Shown here: positions 1 to 10,433 of the stretch, one piece after another
Numbering within the stretch: the stretch's first letter is position 1
Layout of the letters: the number at the start of each line of letters is the position of its first letter
Origin: Pseudoduganella lutea
GTDB lineage: Bacteria; Pseudomonadota; Gammaproteobacteria; Burkholderiales; Burkholderiaceae_D
DNA: 64,000 nucleotides
Assembly (NCBI RefSeq): GCF_004209755.1
Contig: NZ_CP035913.1
Span: 7,378,001-7,442,000, forward strand
Direction of reading: 5' to 3'
Notes under the pieces: model-generated
The model's database searches: none
Seen by the model: the letters and a program-made list of their open reading frames with translations, nothing else
What the model was told of the DNA's origin: nothing
Program-made: the position numbers and the translations under genes

Positions 1-21
1 ATCATTACTGCCACACTATAT

Positions 22-50
22 CAAGTGCTTATGTTGCGGTTAAGCACTTG
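22..50. other. Inverted repeat downstream of the KOW-like gene
   Basis: Ten-base arms (22-31 and 41-50) surround a 9-base loop, just past the stop codon of the minus-strand gene that ends at 56. No T-run follows in the direction of transcription, so it is not a classical intrinsic terminator. It could be a processing or weak stop structure. Confidence 0.4.
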
Positions 51-55
51 CTTAA

Positions 56-715
56 TTATGCGGCTTGCATTTCAAATTGCTCGCGGTGGGCGATGACCAA
101 ACGATCAGGCTTCGAGAGCGCTACTGCATACTCCGTCAGGGCCGGGTTCAGGAACTCGCGGACGTTTACGATGAGCCCTTCCGCCTTCATGAGTGGATCA
201 AAGGCACCCGTGGATGCCATGATGGTGACCTTGGTGCCTACGGCTGGCTGCGCTACCAGCTCAGGTAGCGCTTCAGCCTCGGGGGCACCCTCGGGCTCAT
301 CCAGGTAAATCTCCAGGCTCGCCAGCAGGGCACCTGGGCACTTGCTAGGCACATCCCACACGACCACCGCCCCTGCGTATTCTGGCGCGATGCAATGCGG
401 GATTGCCTTGATAGTGCCAGTCTTGCCTTCGAGGTGCGCACTGCGGATCGATTCATCGCGGCCGACATACTTCACGCGGTCACCGACCTGGAACGACACC
501 GGGGTCTCTACGGATGCCAGCTCGGACTCCATGAGGCGCAGCGTGGCACGGCTGAAGATGCCCCCGAAGACGACACGGTAGGGGTACTTCAGGTTTCCTT
601 CTGCCACCTCAACGGTGCCCACTAGACCGGCCGGGATGTCGAAGCCCTTGGACAACAGGCGCACCTTGTCGCCCACTTGGTACTTCAATTTCTTAACTTG
701 GGATTGACCACACAT
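56..715 (-). CDS. Hypothetical protein with KOW/SH3-like repeats
   Basis: This 219-residue protein of unknown function has no signal peptide or membrane segment. Segments reading YQVGDKVRLL (about residue 12) and FQVGDRVKYVG (about 75) look like the opening strand of KOW or SH3-like beta barrels, and a third stretch around 160 (VGTKVTIMAS) may be another. Such barrels bind RNA, DNA or proteins. The start is well supported: AGGAG lies 7 bases before the ATG. The gene has a long leader with a strong hairpin. It stands alone at the window edge. Small multi-barrel proteins like this are common in phages and mobile elements, so a prophage-derived gene is possible, but no other phage gene is visible here. 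Confidence 0.7.
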   Translation of the reverse strand: MCGQSQVKKLKYQVGDKVRLLSKGFDIPAGLVGTVEVAEGNLKYPYRVVFGGIFSRATLRLMESELASVETPVSFQVGDRVKYVGRDESIRSAHLEGKTGTIKAIPHCIAPEYAGAVVVWDVPSKCPGALLASLEIYLDEPEGAPEAEALPELVAQPAVGTKVTIMASTGAFDPLMKAEGLIVNVREFLNPALTEYAVALSKPDRLVIAHREQFEMQAA

Positions 716-1124
716 TTTGTTTCTCCTAGTGATGAGCCACGGCCAATCCGAAGCTCACTCCTAGGCCCTCTTTCGAGGGTTTCTAGGTGCCACGCTTGTC
801 CCCTGAGGGCGTCCGCACGTGACCCCGGCTTTGGTACAAGGCCCCGGTCAGCCCTCTGGAGGAATTGTTCCTTTCAGTAAATCGAATCTTATCAGGAACT
901 CTTCCGAATGTGGAAGTGAAAGATAGCTATGGGCAAAAGATTCTCGATAGCACTTAGTTCCGAGACAACAACAATACGTAGTTTCCACACGCCACTACAT
1001 TTTCTGTGTGGTAATCGGTGTGGTAGAGTTTGGGGTAGCCTGCTCACAGGTACGGATACCCGCGCATCGCTCTATAGGGAAACCCTAGATGCGTGGTAGA
1101 AATATCTCCTTACAGAGGATTCCC
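716..1124. other. Intergenic region between divergent KOW-like gene and fdnG
   Basis: About 400 bases separate two divergently transcribed genes. The left half is the leader of the KOW-like gene with its hairpin. The right half must hold the fdnG promoter and is more AT-rich (about 870-1010). I looked for paired FNR-type half sites (TTGAT/ATCAA) and a sigma-54 box and saw no convincing one. Confidence 0.5.
761..788 (-). promoter_or_regulatory. Stable hairpin in the leader of the KOW-like gene
   Basis: On the minus strand a five-pair outer helix (CCTAG/CTAGG) and a five-pair inner helix (CCCTC/GAGGG) stack around a GAAA tetraloop, with a small asymmetric bulge. It lies about 45 bases before the start codon of the gene ending at 56. 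A GNRA tetraloop and two stacked helices suggest a functional RNA element, such as a regulator of translation or a protein-binding site. I do not match it to a known riboswitch class. Confidence 0.45.
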
Positions 1125-4100
1125 ATGAACCAGATGTCAAGGCGCCAGTTCCTGAAGGTTACTGGCGCAACCATCGCGGGTTCGAGCATCGCAGCGCTGG
1201 GCTTCATGCCGGCTACGGCCATGGCCGAAGTCCGGCAGTACAAGCTGGCGCGCACGACCGAAACCCGCAATACCTGCCCCTACTGCTCCGTCGGTTGCGG
1301 CCTGCTGATGTACGGCCTGGGCGATGGCTCGAAGAACGCCGCCGCCAGCATCATCCACATCGAGGGCGACGCCGACCACCCGGTCAACCGCGGCACGCTG
1401 TGTCCGAAGGGCGCCAGCCTGATCGACTTCATCCACTCGCCGAACCGCCTGAAGGAGCCGGAATACCGCGCACCGGGCGGCACGGAATGGCAGAAGATCT
1501 CGTGGAGCGACGCGCTCGACCGCATCGCCAAGCTGATGAAGGAAGACCGCGACGCGAACTTCATCGAGAAGAACGCGGATGGCGTGACCGTCAATCGCTG
1601 GCTGACCACCGGTTTCCTGGCCGCCTCGGCCGCCAGCAACGAAGTCGGCTACCTCACCCACAAGACTGTGCGCAGTCTCGGGATGCTCGCATTCGATAAC
1701 CAGGCGCGTGTTTGACACGGTCCGACGGTGGCAGGTCTTGCCCCGACGTTTGGCCGTGGTGCGATGACGAATCACTGGGTCGACATTAAAAATGCCGACG
1801 TGATTCTGGTTATGGGCGGTAATGCCGCCGAAGCGCATCCTTGTGGTTTTAAATGGGTTACCGAAGCCAAGGCACATAACAAGGCCAAGCTGGTGGTGGT
1901 GGACCCGAGGTTTACCCGTACTGCGTCCGTGGCGGACTACTATGTTGCCACGCGTACCGGCACGGACATCGTGTTCCTTGGCGCGATCGCCAATTACCTG
2001 ATCACGAACGACAAGATCCAGCACGAATACGTCCGCAACTATACGGACATGTCCTTCATCGTCCGCGAAGACTTCGCGTTCGAGGACGGCATCTATTCCG
2101 GTTACGACGCCACCGCCGGCAAGTACACGGACAAGGCGAGCTGGAACTACGAGATCGGCGAGGATGGCTACGCCAAGGTCGACCCGACCATGCAGCACCC
2201 GCGCTGCGTGTACCAGCTGATGAAGAAGCACTACGCCCGCTATACGCCCGAGATGGTGCAGAAGGTGTGCGGCGTGTCGCCCGAACAGTTCCACAAGGTT
2301 GCCGAGACGCTCGCGTCCACGGCGGTGCCCGGCCGCGCCGGCACGATCCTGTACGCGCTGGGCTGGACGCACCACTCCACCGGCGCGCAAACGATCCGCA
2401 TGGGCGCAATGGTCCAGCTGTTGCTGGGCAATATCGGTATCGCCGGCGGCGGCATGAACGCGCTGCGCGGCCACTCGAACATCCAGGGCCTGACCGACCT
2501 TGGCCTGATGTCGAACCTGCTGCCGGGCTATATGACGCTGCCGTTCGACAAGGAACAGGACTTCGATGCCTATATCGATGCGCGGGCACCGAAGCCGCTG
2601 CGGCCGAACCAGCTGAGCTACTGGAGCAACTACAAGAAGTTCCACGTCAGCTTCATGAAGACCTGGTGGGGCGATGCCGCCACCGAGGAAAACAACTGGG
2701 CCTTCGACTACCTGCCGAAGCTGGACAAGCCTTACGACCTGCTGCAGACGATTGAGCTGATGCACCAGGGCAAGATGACCGGCTACTTCTGCCAGGGCTT
2801 CAACGTGCTGGCGTCCGCGCCGAACAAGCAGAAGGTCACCGAGGCGCTGGCCAAGCTGAAGTACCTCGTCATCATGGACCCGCTGGCCATCGAGACGGGC
2901 GAGTTCTGGAAATCGCATGGCGAATTCCATGACGTCGACCCGACCAAGATCCAGACGGAAGTGTTCCGCCTGCCGACGGCGATCTTTGCCGAGGAACGCG
3001 GTTCGCTGGTGAGTTCATCGCGCGTGCTGCAGTGGCACTGGCAAGGCGCCGAACCGCCGGGCCAGGCCAAGGGCGACATCGAGATCATGTCCGGTCTGTT
3101 CCTGCGCCTGCGCAAGATGTACCAGACCGAGGGTGGCAAGTTCCCCGACCCGATCCTGAACCTGACGTGGCCTTATGCGCAGCCCGCCCATCCGACGCCG
3201 GAAGAGCTGGCGATGGAATTCAACGGCAAGGCGCTCAAGGAGATCACCGATCCGAAGGATCCGACCAAGGTGCTGCTGAAGAAAGGCGAGCAGCTGGCCT
3301 CCTTCTCGCAGTTGAAGGATGACGGTTCCACGGCTTCCGGCTGCTGGATCTTTGCCGGCAGCTGGACGGCCGCGGGCAACCAGATGGGCCGCCGCGACAA
3401 TTCCGACCCGACCGGCATCGGCAATACGCTGGGCTGGGCGTGGGCTTGGCCGGCAAACCGCCGCGTGCTGTACAACCGTGCCTCGTGCGACACGCAGGGC
3501 AAGCCGTTCGACCCGACCCGGAAACTGGTCGGCTGGAACGGCACCACGTGGAGCGGCGCGGACGTGCCGGACTTCAAGCTGGACGAAGACCCGGCGAACG
3601 GCATGAACCCGTTCATCATGAATGCCGAAGGCGTGGCGCGTTTCTTCGCCCGCGGCCAGATGAACGAAGGCCCGTTCCCCGAGCACTACGAGCCGTTCGA
3701 GAACCCGCTGGGCTACAACCCGATGCACCCGAAGAACCCGAAGGCGACCAGCAATCCCGGCGCGCGCGTGTTCCCTGGCGACCGGGCGCAGATGGGCACG
3801 CACAAGGAATTCCCGCACGTGGCGACGACCTACCGCCTGACCGAGCACTTCCACTTCTGGACCAAGCACGCCCGCCTGAACGCGATCGCGCAACCGGAAC
3901 AGTTCGTGGAAATCGGCGAGGCGCTGGCGAAGGAAATCGGCGTGGTGGCGGGCCAGAAGGTGAAAGTGTCGAGCAAGCGCGGCGTGATCGTGGCGAAAGC
4001 CGTCGTCACCAAGCGGATCAAGGCATTGACCATCGACGGCAAGCTCACGCACACGGTCGGCATCCCGCTGCACTTCGGCTTCAAGGGCTTGACGAAGCCG

Positions 4101-4196
4101 GGCTATCTCACCAACACGCTGACGCCTGTGGTAGGCGACGGCAACTCGCAGACACCGGAATTCAAGTCGTTCCTGGTGAAGGTCGAGAAAGCTTAA
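1125..4196 (+). CDS. fdnG: Formate dehydrogenase-N/O major subunit, selenoprotein
   Basis: This molybdopterin (bis-MGD) catalytic subunit oxidises formate to CO2 on the periplasmic side and passes electrons to FdxH. It is 1023 residues if UGA at 1713-1715 is read as selenocysteine (Sec197); E. coli FdnG is about 1015 with Sec196. The flanks read NQARV-U-HGPTVAGLAPTF, the family's active-site signature. The start at 1125 has AGAGGA five bases upstream and gives a Tat signal (SRRQFLK) at residues 5-11. An N-terminal [4Fe-4S] motif has Cys51, 54 and 58, with a fourth Cys near 92 (LCPKG). Without selenocysteine insertion the product would stop at 196 residues. Bases from about 1760 to 1960 use AT-richer codons than the rest. 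It heads fdnG-fdxH-fdnI. Confidence 0.96.
1713..1748 (+). promoter_or_regulatory. Selenocysteine UGA codon and bacterial SECIS hairpin
   Basis: UGA at 1713-1715 is followed by a hairpin with stem GG-(U bulge)-GGCA at 1727-1733, loop GGUCU at 1734-1738, and UGCC-CC at 1739-1744. The bulged U and GGUCU loop are the two features SelB recognises in E. coli fdhF and fdnG. The loop starts 18 bases after the UGA, the same as in E. coli fdhF. Pairing was checked by hand. Confidence 0.93.
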
Positions 4197-4215
4197 GCGG
4201 GGATAAGGATCAATC

Positions 4216-5139
4216 ATGGCATTACAATCTTTGGACATCAAACGGATCTCGGCCACCACGGTGCAACCGCCCGCGGCCCGCGAACCCATCACCGGCACCG
4301 TCGCCAAGCTGATCGATGTGTCGAAATGCATCGGCTGCAAGGCATGCCAGACGGCGTGCTCGGAATGGAACGACCTGCGCGACGACGTGGGTGAAACGAT
4401 CGGCGTGTACGACAACCCGATCGACCTGACGCCGCAATCGTGGACCGTGATGCGTTTCGCGGAACACGAGAACGAGCAGGGCAACCTCGAATGGCTGATC
4501 CGCAAGGATGGCTGCATGCACTGCGAGGAACCGGGCTGCCTGAAAGCCTGCCCGGCGCCTGGCGCGATCGTGCAGTACACGAACGGCATCGTCGACTTCC
4601 ACGAGGAGAACTGCATCGGCTGCGGCTACTGCGTGACCGGCTGCCCGTTCGACGTGCCGCGCATCTCGAAGAAGGACAACCGCGCGTACAAGTGCACGCT
4701 GTGCTCCGACCGCGTGGCCGTAGGCCAGGAACCGGCCTGCGTGAAAACATGCCCGACCGGCGCGATCGTCTTCGGCACGAAGGAAGACATGAAGACGCAT
4801 GCGGCCGACCGGATCGAGGACCTGAAGTCGCGCGGCTACGAGAACGCCGGCCTGTACGACCCGGCCGGCGTGGGCGGCACGCACGTGATGTACGTGCTGC
4901 ACCATGCTGACCGCCCGGCGCTGTACAGCGGCTTGCGCAACAATCCGCGCATCAGCCCCGTCGTGGGCGCGTGGAAAGGCTTGACGAAGCCGCTGGCGCT
5001 GGCCGGCATGGCGGCGGCGGCGCTCGCGGGCTTCTTCCACTACACCCGCGTGGGGCCGAACGAGGTCAGTCGCAAGGAAGAAGAGGAAGCATTGCACGAC
5101 GCCAAGCGGATCGCGGAGGAGCGCCATGACAAACGATAA
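4216..5139 (+). CDS. fdxH: Formate dehydrogenase iron-sulfur (beta) subunit
   Basis: The protein carries electrons from the catalytic subunit to the cytochrome b subunit through four [4Fe-4S] clusters. Cysteine clusters read [11 protein letters not shown] (about 36-46), [13 protein letters not shown] (about 100-112), [13 protein letters not shown] (about 134-146) and CTLCSDR...CVKTCP (about 157-180). A single membrane helix near residues 257-275 anchors it, with a short charged tail after it. Length (307) is close to E. coli FdnH (294). It begins 19 bases after fdnG, with GGGGATAAGGA upstream of the ATG, and overlaps fdnI by 14 bases, so the three subunits are an operon. Confidence 0.96.
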   Translation: MALQSLDIKRISATTVQPPAAREPITGTVAKLIDVSKCIGCKACQTACSEWNDLRDDVGETIGVYDNPIDLTPQSWTVMRFAEHENEQGNLEWLIRKDGCMHCEEPGCLKACPAPGAIVQYTNGIVDFHEENCIGCGYCVTGCPFDVPRISKKDNRAYKCTLCSDRVAVGQEPACVKTCPTGAIVFGTKEDMKTHAADRIEDLKSRGYENAGLYDPAGVGGTHVMYVLHHADRPALYSGLRNNPRISPVVGAWKGLTKPLALAGMAAAALAGFFHYTRVGPNEVSRKEEEEALHDAKRIAEERHDKR

Positions 5140-5785
5140 GATCGTGAAGGACAAGGACGGCAACCCGGTCATCGAACGGTACAAGCCGAACGAGCGCACC
5201 AACCACTGGATCACGGCGATTTCGTTCGTGCTGCTGGCGGTCTCCGGCCTGGCCCTGTTCCACCCGGCCATGTCGTGGATGGCGGTCTTCCTCGGCGGCG
5301 GCCAATGGACGCGGATCCTGCATCCGTTCATCGGCATCGTGATGTTCGTGTCGTTCCTGGTACTGGTGCTGCGCTTCTGGCACCACAACTTCCTGGACGC
5401 CTCGGACCGCCAATGGCTGAAGCAGATGAACGATGTGCTGGCCAACCGCGAGGAGAAGCTGCCCCGCATCGGCAAGTACAACGCCGGCCAGAAGCTGCTG
5501 TTCTGGGTGCTGATCGTGTCGATGGTGGGCCTGCTGCTGACCGGCATCGTCATGTGGCGCGCCTGGTTCTCGCACCTGTTTGCCGTCGACGTGATCCGCG
5601 TGGCCTCGCTGCTGCATGCGTTCTTTGCATTCGTGATCATCCTCTCGATCATCGTGCACGTGTACGCCGGCATCTGGATCAAGGGCTCGATGGGCGCCAT
5701 GATCCGCGGCACCGTCACCTACGGCTGGGCACGCAAGCACCACCCGCGCTGGTTCGAGGACGAAATCCGCAAGAACAACCGCTGA
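5126..5785 (+). CDS. fdnI: Formate dehydrogenase cytochrome b556 (gamma) subunit
   Basis: This integral membrane subunit of 219 residues holds two b-type haems and reduces quinone. Four hydrophobic segments are visible, at about residues 28-50, 65-90, 125-150 and 160-185. Candidate haem ligands are the His in [20 protein letters not shown] and IVHVYAGIW. Start and length match the family (about 210-220). The ATG lies inside the last codons of fdxH, with GGAGGAG upstream, consistent with translational coupling. A strong terminator follows 45 bases after the stop. Confidence 0.95.
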   Translation: MTNDKIVKDKDGNPVIERYKPNERTNHWITAISFVLLAVSGLALFHPAMSWMAVFLGGGQWTRILHPFIGIVMFVSFLVLVLRFWHHNFLDASDRQWLKQMNDVLANREEKLPRIGKYNAGQKLLFWVLIVSMVGLLLTGIVMWRAWFSHLFAVDVIRVASLLHAFFAFVIILSIIVHVYAGIWIKGSMGAMIRGTVTYGWARKHHPRWFEDEIRKNNR

Positions 5786-5829
5786 GTGCGGACTCGAACT
5801 GCACGCTTGTTCGTATTCGTCTAAAATTG

Positions 5830-5856
5830 GCCGGGCCCGCGTGGCCCGGCTTTTTT
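5830..5856 (+). terminator. Intrinsic terminator of the fdn operon
   Basis: An 8-pair GC-only stem (GCCGGGCC/GGCCCGGC, 5830-5837 and 5843-5850) with a 5-base loop is followed by six T. It separates the structural subunits from fdhE-selAB. Confidence 0.9.
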
Positions 5857-5881
5857 ATTGGCATCTGCTACCGATGTGCCT

Positions 5882-5932
5882 GGTGTCTGACACCTTTTCC
5901 AGACGACTTTCCTGGAAAAGGTGTCAGACACC
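5882..5932. repeat. REP-like palindrome, copy a1
   Basis: Perfect 20-base arms (5882-5901, 5913-5932) with an 11-base loop. The outer core is GGTGTCTGACACC and the inner part TTTTCCA. It is followed by CCGGTTTTC (5931-5939), which is inversely repeated as GAAAACCGG (5964-5972) at the edge of copy a2. Confidence 0.85.
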
Positions 5933-5970
5933 GGTTTTCGCCGGATGCAATGGCGCCTCATGAGAAAACC

Positions 5971-6011
5971 GGTGTCCGACAGCCATTCGCAAGCGAATGG
6001 TGTCCGACACC
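5971..6011. repeat. REP-like palindrome, copy a2
   Basis: The outer core GGTGTCCGACA...TGTCCGACACC flanks the perfect inner inverted repeat CCATTCGC/GCGAATGG. It forms a doublet with the copy at 5882-5932. Confidence 0.8.
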
Positions 6012-6046
6012 AGTGTTTCGGCGCCAACACTGAATTTGGAGTTATC

Positions 6047-7075
6047 TTGGTACAGCGACTGCTAGAACCGGGCGAGATCGAATCGCTCGACCACACCGCC
6101 ATTCCCCGCCTGCTGCTGCCACGGCCGGGCGAACTGTACGCGGCGCGCGCGGAACGCCTGCGCCAGCTGGCGCAGAACAACATCCAGGGCATTCCCGTCG
6201 ACGCAGCCCTGGCCAGCTACGTCAACGTGATGGCCGAGCTCGTGCAGGCGCAGGCCGATGTCGTGAAGACGCTGCTGCCGGCGGGGATTGCGCTGCCGCC
6301 GCAGGACGACATGCGCATCGCGCATGAGCACAACATGCCGCCACTGCCGGTGACCGGCAAGCGCCCCGCCGGGTGGCGCGCGGTCTTCGGTGCCATCCTG
6401 GACAAGCTGGAAGCAAAAACGGCGGACCAGCCGCAACTGGCGGCCGCCCTCGCCGCCCTGCGCGCGCTGGACGATGCGCAGCTCGAAGGCGCGGCCGACG
6501 CGGTGCTGGGCGAATTCGCCGAAGGCATCGATGCCGCGCAGGCGCCGTTCGTGGCGGCCGCGCTGCAGGTCACGTGGAGCGTGATGGCCGCGCAGCTCGA
6601 CGAGCGCTGGGCCCAGCCGCTCGTCACCGGCACCCTTTGCCCCGTGTGCGGCTCGCACCCGGTAGCCAGCGTGATCCGCATCGGTGGCCAGTCGCAGGGT
6701 TACCGTTACCTGCACTGCGCCGTGTGCGCCAGCGAGTGGCACATGGTGCGGGTGAAATGCTCGTGCTGCGAAGCCAATTCGAAGGTGGCTTACCAGGGCC
6801 TGACCGACGCCGATGCCGACCCTGTCGCCGAGAACGTGGCGGCGGCCAAGGAAGGCAAGATACTGAACAAGGCCAACGATCCCACCCGCGTGGCGCGCGC
6901 CGAAACGTGCGACGAATGCCATTCGTACCGCAAGATCTTCAACCAGGAACACGACTACAACGTGGATCCGCTGGCCGACGATCTCGCCAGCCTGGTGCTC
7001 GACATGCTTGTCTCGGAACTGGGTTACGCACGGGCCAGCGGCAATCCGCTGCTGCGGCTGGGCGCCCCGGAATGA
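6047..7075 (+). CDS. fdhE: Formate dehydrogenase accessory protein FdhE
   Basis: FdhE is a rubredoxin-like zinc/iron protein needed to mature respiratory formate dehydrogenases in the cytoplasm before Tat export. The C-terminal half shows the family's cysteine pairs: CPVCGSHP, CAVCASEW, CSCCEA and CDECHSYRK. The frame stays open upstream through the REP repeats, but the true start is probably TTG at 6047: GGAG ends five bases before it and the family's N-terminus begins here (342 residues; E. coli FdhE is 309). It overlaps selA by four bases (ATGA), so it is translationally coupled to the selenocysteine genes. Confidence 0.9.
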   Translation: MVQRLLEPGEIESLDHTAIPRLLLPRPGELYAARAERLRQLAQNNIQGIPVDAALASYVNVMAELVQAQADVVKTLLPAGIALPPQDDMRIAHEHNMPPLPVTGKRPAGWRAVFGAILDKLEAKTADQPQLAAALAALRALDDAQLEGAADAVLGEFAEGIDAAQAPFVAAALQVTWSVMAAQLDERWAQPLVTGTLCPVCGSHPVASVIRIGGQSQGYRYLHCAVCASEWHMVRVKCSCCEANSKVAYQGLTDADADPVAENVAAAKEGKILNKANDPTRVARAETCDECHSYRKIFNQEHDYNVDPLADDLASLVLDMLVSELGYARASGNPLLRLGAPE

Positions 7076-8490
7076 CGGTGGCGGTCCAGCACCTGCGCCT
7101 GCCGGCCGTCCACCTGCTGCTGGCGGCGCCCGCCTGCCAGCCGCTCGTGGCCGAATACGGCCGCGAGCAGACGGTCGAAGCGTTGCGCGCCCTGCTGGCC
7201 GACCTGCGCGGCGCGCTGCTGGCTGGCGGCACGGCCGACACGTCCGAACCCGCGGTGCTGGCCGCCCTTGCCGCCCGGCTGGCCGCCGCGAACCGCTCCA
7301 CGATGCGCCGGCTGTTCAACCTCACGGGCACGGTGCTGCACACGAACCTGGGCCGCGCGCTGCTGCCGGACGTGGCCGTGCAGGCCGTGGCCGATGCGCT
7401 GCGCTGGCCGATGAACCTCGAATGGGATCTTGAGACGGGCAAGCGCGGCGACCGCGATTCGCTCGTCGAGGAACACCTGCTGAAGCTGACGGGCGCCGAG
7501 GCTGTCACGATCGTCAACAACAACGCGGCCGCCGTGCTGCTGATGCTGAACACGCTGGCCGCCGGCCGCGAAGTGATCGTGTCGCGCGGCGAACTCGTGG
7601 AAATCGGCGGCGCGTTCCGCATCCCCGATGTGATGACCCGCGCCGGCGCGGTGCTGCGCGAAGTGGGCGCCACCAACCGCACGCACCTGAAGGACTACGC
7701 CGAAGGCATCGGTGCGCACACGGCGCTGCTGATGAAGGTCCACACAAGCAATTACATCATCACCGGGTTCACGAAGGAAGTGACCTTGCCGGAACTGGTG
7801 CCGCTGGCCCGCGAGCGCGGCATTCCCATTGCCGTGGACCTCGGCAGCGGCACCCTTGTCGACCTCGAACAATACGGCCTGCCCCATGAAACGACGGTGC
7901 GCGAAACCATCGAGGGCGGCGCCGACCTCGTGACCTTCAGCGGCGACAAGCTGCTGGGCGGCCCGCAATGCGGCATCATCGCCGGCCGCAAGGACCTCGT
8001 CGCCGCCATCAAGAACAACCCGCTCAAGCGCGCCCTGCGCGTGGGCAAGCTGACCCTCGCCGCGCTGGAACCGGTGCTGGCGCTGTACCACGCCCCCGAC
8101 CTGCTGCCCGAGCGGCTGACGACCCTGCGCCTGCTGACGCGCCCCGCCGCCGCAATGCGCGCCCTCGCCGCACGCCTGCAGGCGCCCGTCCAGTGCGCGC
8201 TGGGCGTTGCCTACACAGTGAACGCCGAGCCGGTGACAAGCCAGATCGGCAGCGGCGCCCTGCCCGTCGACGTGCTGCCCAGCTTCGGCCTGGCATTGCG
8301 CGCCATGCCGGGCATGCGCGGCAATCCGCTCGGTGTACTGGAACGCCGCCTGCGCGCGTTGCCGGTGCCCGTCATCGGCCGCATCGCCGACGACACGCTG
8401 TGGCTCGACCTGCGCTGCCTGGAAGATGGCCACGTGGAAGAATTCGAACGGCAGCTGGCGCACCTGGCGCCGGAGGGCCCGGCGGCATGA
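7072..8490 (+). CDS. selA: L-seryl-tRNA(Sec) selenium transferase
   Basis: SelA is a PLP enzyme that converts Ser-tRNA(Sec) to Sec-tRNA(Sec) with selenophosphate. The 472 residues cover the whole family: an N-terminal helical tRNA-binding part, the motif [15 protein letters not shown] (about 84-98), and the PLP lysine in [11 protein letters not shown] (Lys near residue 293). The start ATG overlaps the fdhE stop and the end overlaps selB by four bases. The substrate tRNA gene, selC, lies 2 kb downstream. selD is not in this window and must be elsewhere for the pathway to work. Confidence 0.96.
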   Translation: MTVAVQHLRLPAVHLLLAAPACQPLVAEYGREQTVEALRALLADLRGALLAGGTADTSEPAVLAALAARLAAANRSTMRRLFNLTGTVLHTNLGRALLPDVAVQAVADALRWPMNLEWDLETGKRGDRDSLVEEHLLKLTGAEAVTIVNNNAAAVLLMLNTLAAGREVIVSRGELVEIGGAFRIPDVMTRAGAVLREVGATNRTHLKDYAEGIGAHTALLMKVHTSNYIITGFTKEVTLPELVPLARERGIPIAVDLGSGTLVDLEQYGLPHETTVRETIEGGADLVTFSGDKLLGGPQCGIIAGRKDLVAAIKNNPLKRALRVGKLTLAALEPVLALYHAPDLLPERLTTLRLLTRPAAAMRALAARLQAPVQCALGVAYTVNAEPVTSQIGSGALPVDVLPSFGLALRAMPGMRGNPLGVLERRLRALPVPVIGRIADDTLWLDLRCLEDGHVEEFERQLAHLAPEGPAA

Positions 8491-10388
8491 TCGTCGGTAC
8501 CGCCGGCCATATCGACCATGGCAAGACCACGCTGACCCGCGCACTGACGGGCGTGGACACCGATCGCCTGAAGGAAGAAAAGGCGCGCGGCATCTCGATC
8601 GAGCTGGGTTACGCCTACCTGCCGCTGCCGGGTGGCGACATCCTGGGCGTCATCGACGTGCCGGGCCACGAAAAATTCATCCGCACGATGGCCTCCGGCG
8701 TCACCGGCATCGATTACGCGCTGCTCGTGGTCGCGGCCGACGACGGCATCATGCCGCAGACCGTCGAGCACCTGTCGATCCTGCGGCTGCTGGGCGTGCG
8801 CCGTGGCGCCGTCGCGCTCACCAAGACCGACCGCGCCGACGCGCAGCGCACCGCCGCCGTCGAGCGGGACATCGCGGCGCTGCTGGCCGACACGCCATTC
8901 GCCGGCGCGCCCGTGTTCCGCACCGCCGCCACGCAAGCCGGCGACCCTGGCGTGGCGGCACTGCTTGCCCACTTGGCCGAGGCGGCCGCCACGCTGCCGT
9001 CGCGCGATGACCGGCGGCTGTTCCGGCTCGGCGTCGACCGCGTGTTCACGCTGTCCGGCCAGGGCACCGTCGTCACCGGCACGGCGCTGTCGGGCCGCGT
9101 CGCCATCGGCGATACGCTGGTCCTCGCGCCCGGCGCCCAGCACGTGCGCGTGCGCGGCATCCATGCGCAAAGCCGCGGCGCCAGCGAGGGCCATGGCGGC
9201 CAGCGCCTTGCGCTGAACCTGGCCGGCGTGGCGAAGGACGACATCGAACGGGGCACGTGGGTCGTCGCGCCCGCCATGCAGGACTGTTCGGAACGGGTCG
9301 ATGTGCTGCTGGCGCTGGCCGATGGCACGAAAACCGGTGTGCTCAAGGCCTGGTCGCCCATCCACGTGCATCTCGGCGCATCGCACCACACGGCGCACGT
9401 GGTGCCGCTCGATGCGGATACCGTCCAACCGGGCGAGCCCGCGCGCGTGCAGCTGGTGTTCGACGTGCCCGTGCACGCGGTGCCGGGCGACCGATTCGTC
9501 GTGCGCAATGCCCAGGCCACGCAGACGATCGGCGGCGGCACCGTGCTCGATCCGTTCGGCGCCGCGCGCAAGCGCCGCAGCCCGGCGCGCCTGGCATGGC
9601 TCGACGCGTTGCAGGCCTACGTGGACAGCGGCGACGTGTCGGCTTTGCTGGCGCAAAGCCCGCTGGGCGTGCGCGCCGCCGCGCTCGTGCGGCTGACGCA
9701 GCTGCCCGCCGATGCGATCGCCCTGCCGGAAGGCTGCCTGCGCCTGCCACTGCCGGGCGGCGACGAACTGTGGATCGCCCCCACCGCGCTGGCGCGGCTG
9801 GAAAGCTCGGTGCTCGATGCGCTGGCCGTCTTCCACGAAAAACATCCGGACGATGCCGGCCCCGAACTGTGGCGCCTGAAGCGGATGGCGCAGCCGGACG
9901 CCGAGGATGCGCTGTGGTCGGCGCTGGCGGCACGCATGCTGGCCACCGGCACGATCGCGCAGCGCGGCAACAGCCTGCACCTGCCGGGCCACAGCGTGGC
10001 GCTGACGCCGGAGGAAGAAGCCCTGGCCGCGCCGCTCCTCGCCGCGCTGGAACAGGGCCGCTTCGACCCACCCTGGGTGCGCGACCTGTCAAAGGAATAT
10101 CGCGTGCCCGAAGACGAGGTGCGGCGCCTGTTGCGCAAGCTGGCGCGTGCCGGCCAGCTGTCGCAGGTGGTGCCCGACCTGTTCTATCACCCGCGCGCGC
10201 TGGCGGCGCTGGCGAGGATCGTCGCCACGCTGCCCGACACGCAGGCGGCCAGCTTCCGCGATGCGACAGGCCTGGGACGCAAGCGCGCGATCCAGGTGTT
10301 GGAGTATTTCGACCGCGTCGGCTATACTCGCCGCGTCCGCAACAGCCACCTGGTGCGGCCCAATGCAAGCTGGCCGGAATCAGGGTGA
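8487..10388 (+). CDS. selB: Selenocysteine-specific elongation factor SelB
   Basis: SelB is the specialised EF-Tu-like GTPase that delivers Sec-tRNA(Sec) at UGA codons marked by a SECIS hairpin. The G1 motif [13 protein letters not shown] (residues 4-16), switch [11 protein letters not shown] and G4-type TKTD are present. Translation-factor beta-barrel domains follow, and a C-terminal winged-helix region (about 400-633) ends in [20 protein letters not shown], the part that binds the SECIS RNA. Its 633 residues match the family (E. coli 614). The ATG overlaps the selA stop. The hairpin it should recognise is at 1727-1744. Confidence 0.96.
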   Translation: MIVGTAGHIDHGKTTLTRALTGVDTDRLKEEKARGISIELGYAYLPLPGGDILGVIDVPGHEKFIRTMASGVTGIDYALLVVAADDGIMPQTVEHLSILRLLGVRRGAVALTKTDRADAQRTAAVERDIAALLADTPFAGAPVFRTAATQAGDPGVAALLAHLAEAAATLPSRDDRRLFRLGVDRVFTLSGQGTVVTGTALSGRVAIGDTLVLAPGAQHVRVRGIHAQSRGASEGHGGQRLALNLAGVAKDDIERGTWVVAPAMQDCSERVDVLLALADGTKTGVLKAWSPIHVHLGASHHTAHVVPLDADTVQPGEPARVQLVFDVPVHAVPGDRFVVRNAQATQTIGGGTVLDPFGAARKRRSPARLAWLDALQAYVDSGDVSALLAQSPLGVRAAALVRLTQLPADAIALPEGCLRLPLPGGDELWIAPTALARLESSVLDALAVFHEKHPDDAGPELWRLKRMAQPDAEDALWSALAARMLATGTIAQRGNSLHLPGHSVALTPEEEALAAPLLAALEQGRFDPPWVRDLSKEYRVPEDEVRRLLRKLARAGQLSQVVPDLFYHPRALAALARIVATLPDTQAASFRDATGLGRKRAIQVLEYFDRVGYTRRVRNSHLVRPNASWPESG

Positions 10389-10433
10389 CATCCGCACGAT
10401 GACATTCGCACCCGATCCGCGGCTTTGTTCCAA

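Noticed and set aside
716..1124. FNR or sigma-54 site for the fdn operon
   Set aside because: No paired TTGAT/ATCAA sites and no TGGCAC-N5-TTGC match were found.
1713..1727. Apparent frameshift or nonsense mutation splitting fdnG
   Set aside because: The UGA is at the exact selenocysteine position, followed by a SECIS hairpin, and selABC lie downstream.
1137..2930. 597-codon open frame antisense to fdnG
   Set aside because: It is a GC-rich shadow frame; the product is full of Arg, His, Val and Gln with no motif, and lies across the Sec codon region of a well-supported gene.
5882..6011. Insertion sequence ends or transposon
   Set aside because: The palindromes have no transposase between them and no target duplication; they fit small REP-like elements better.
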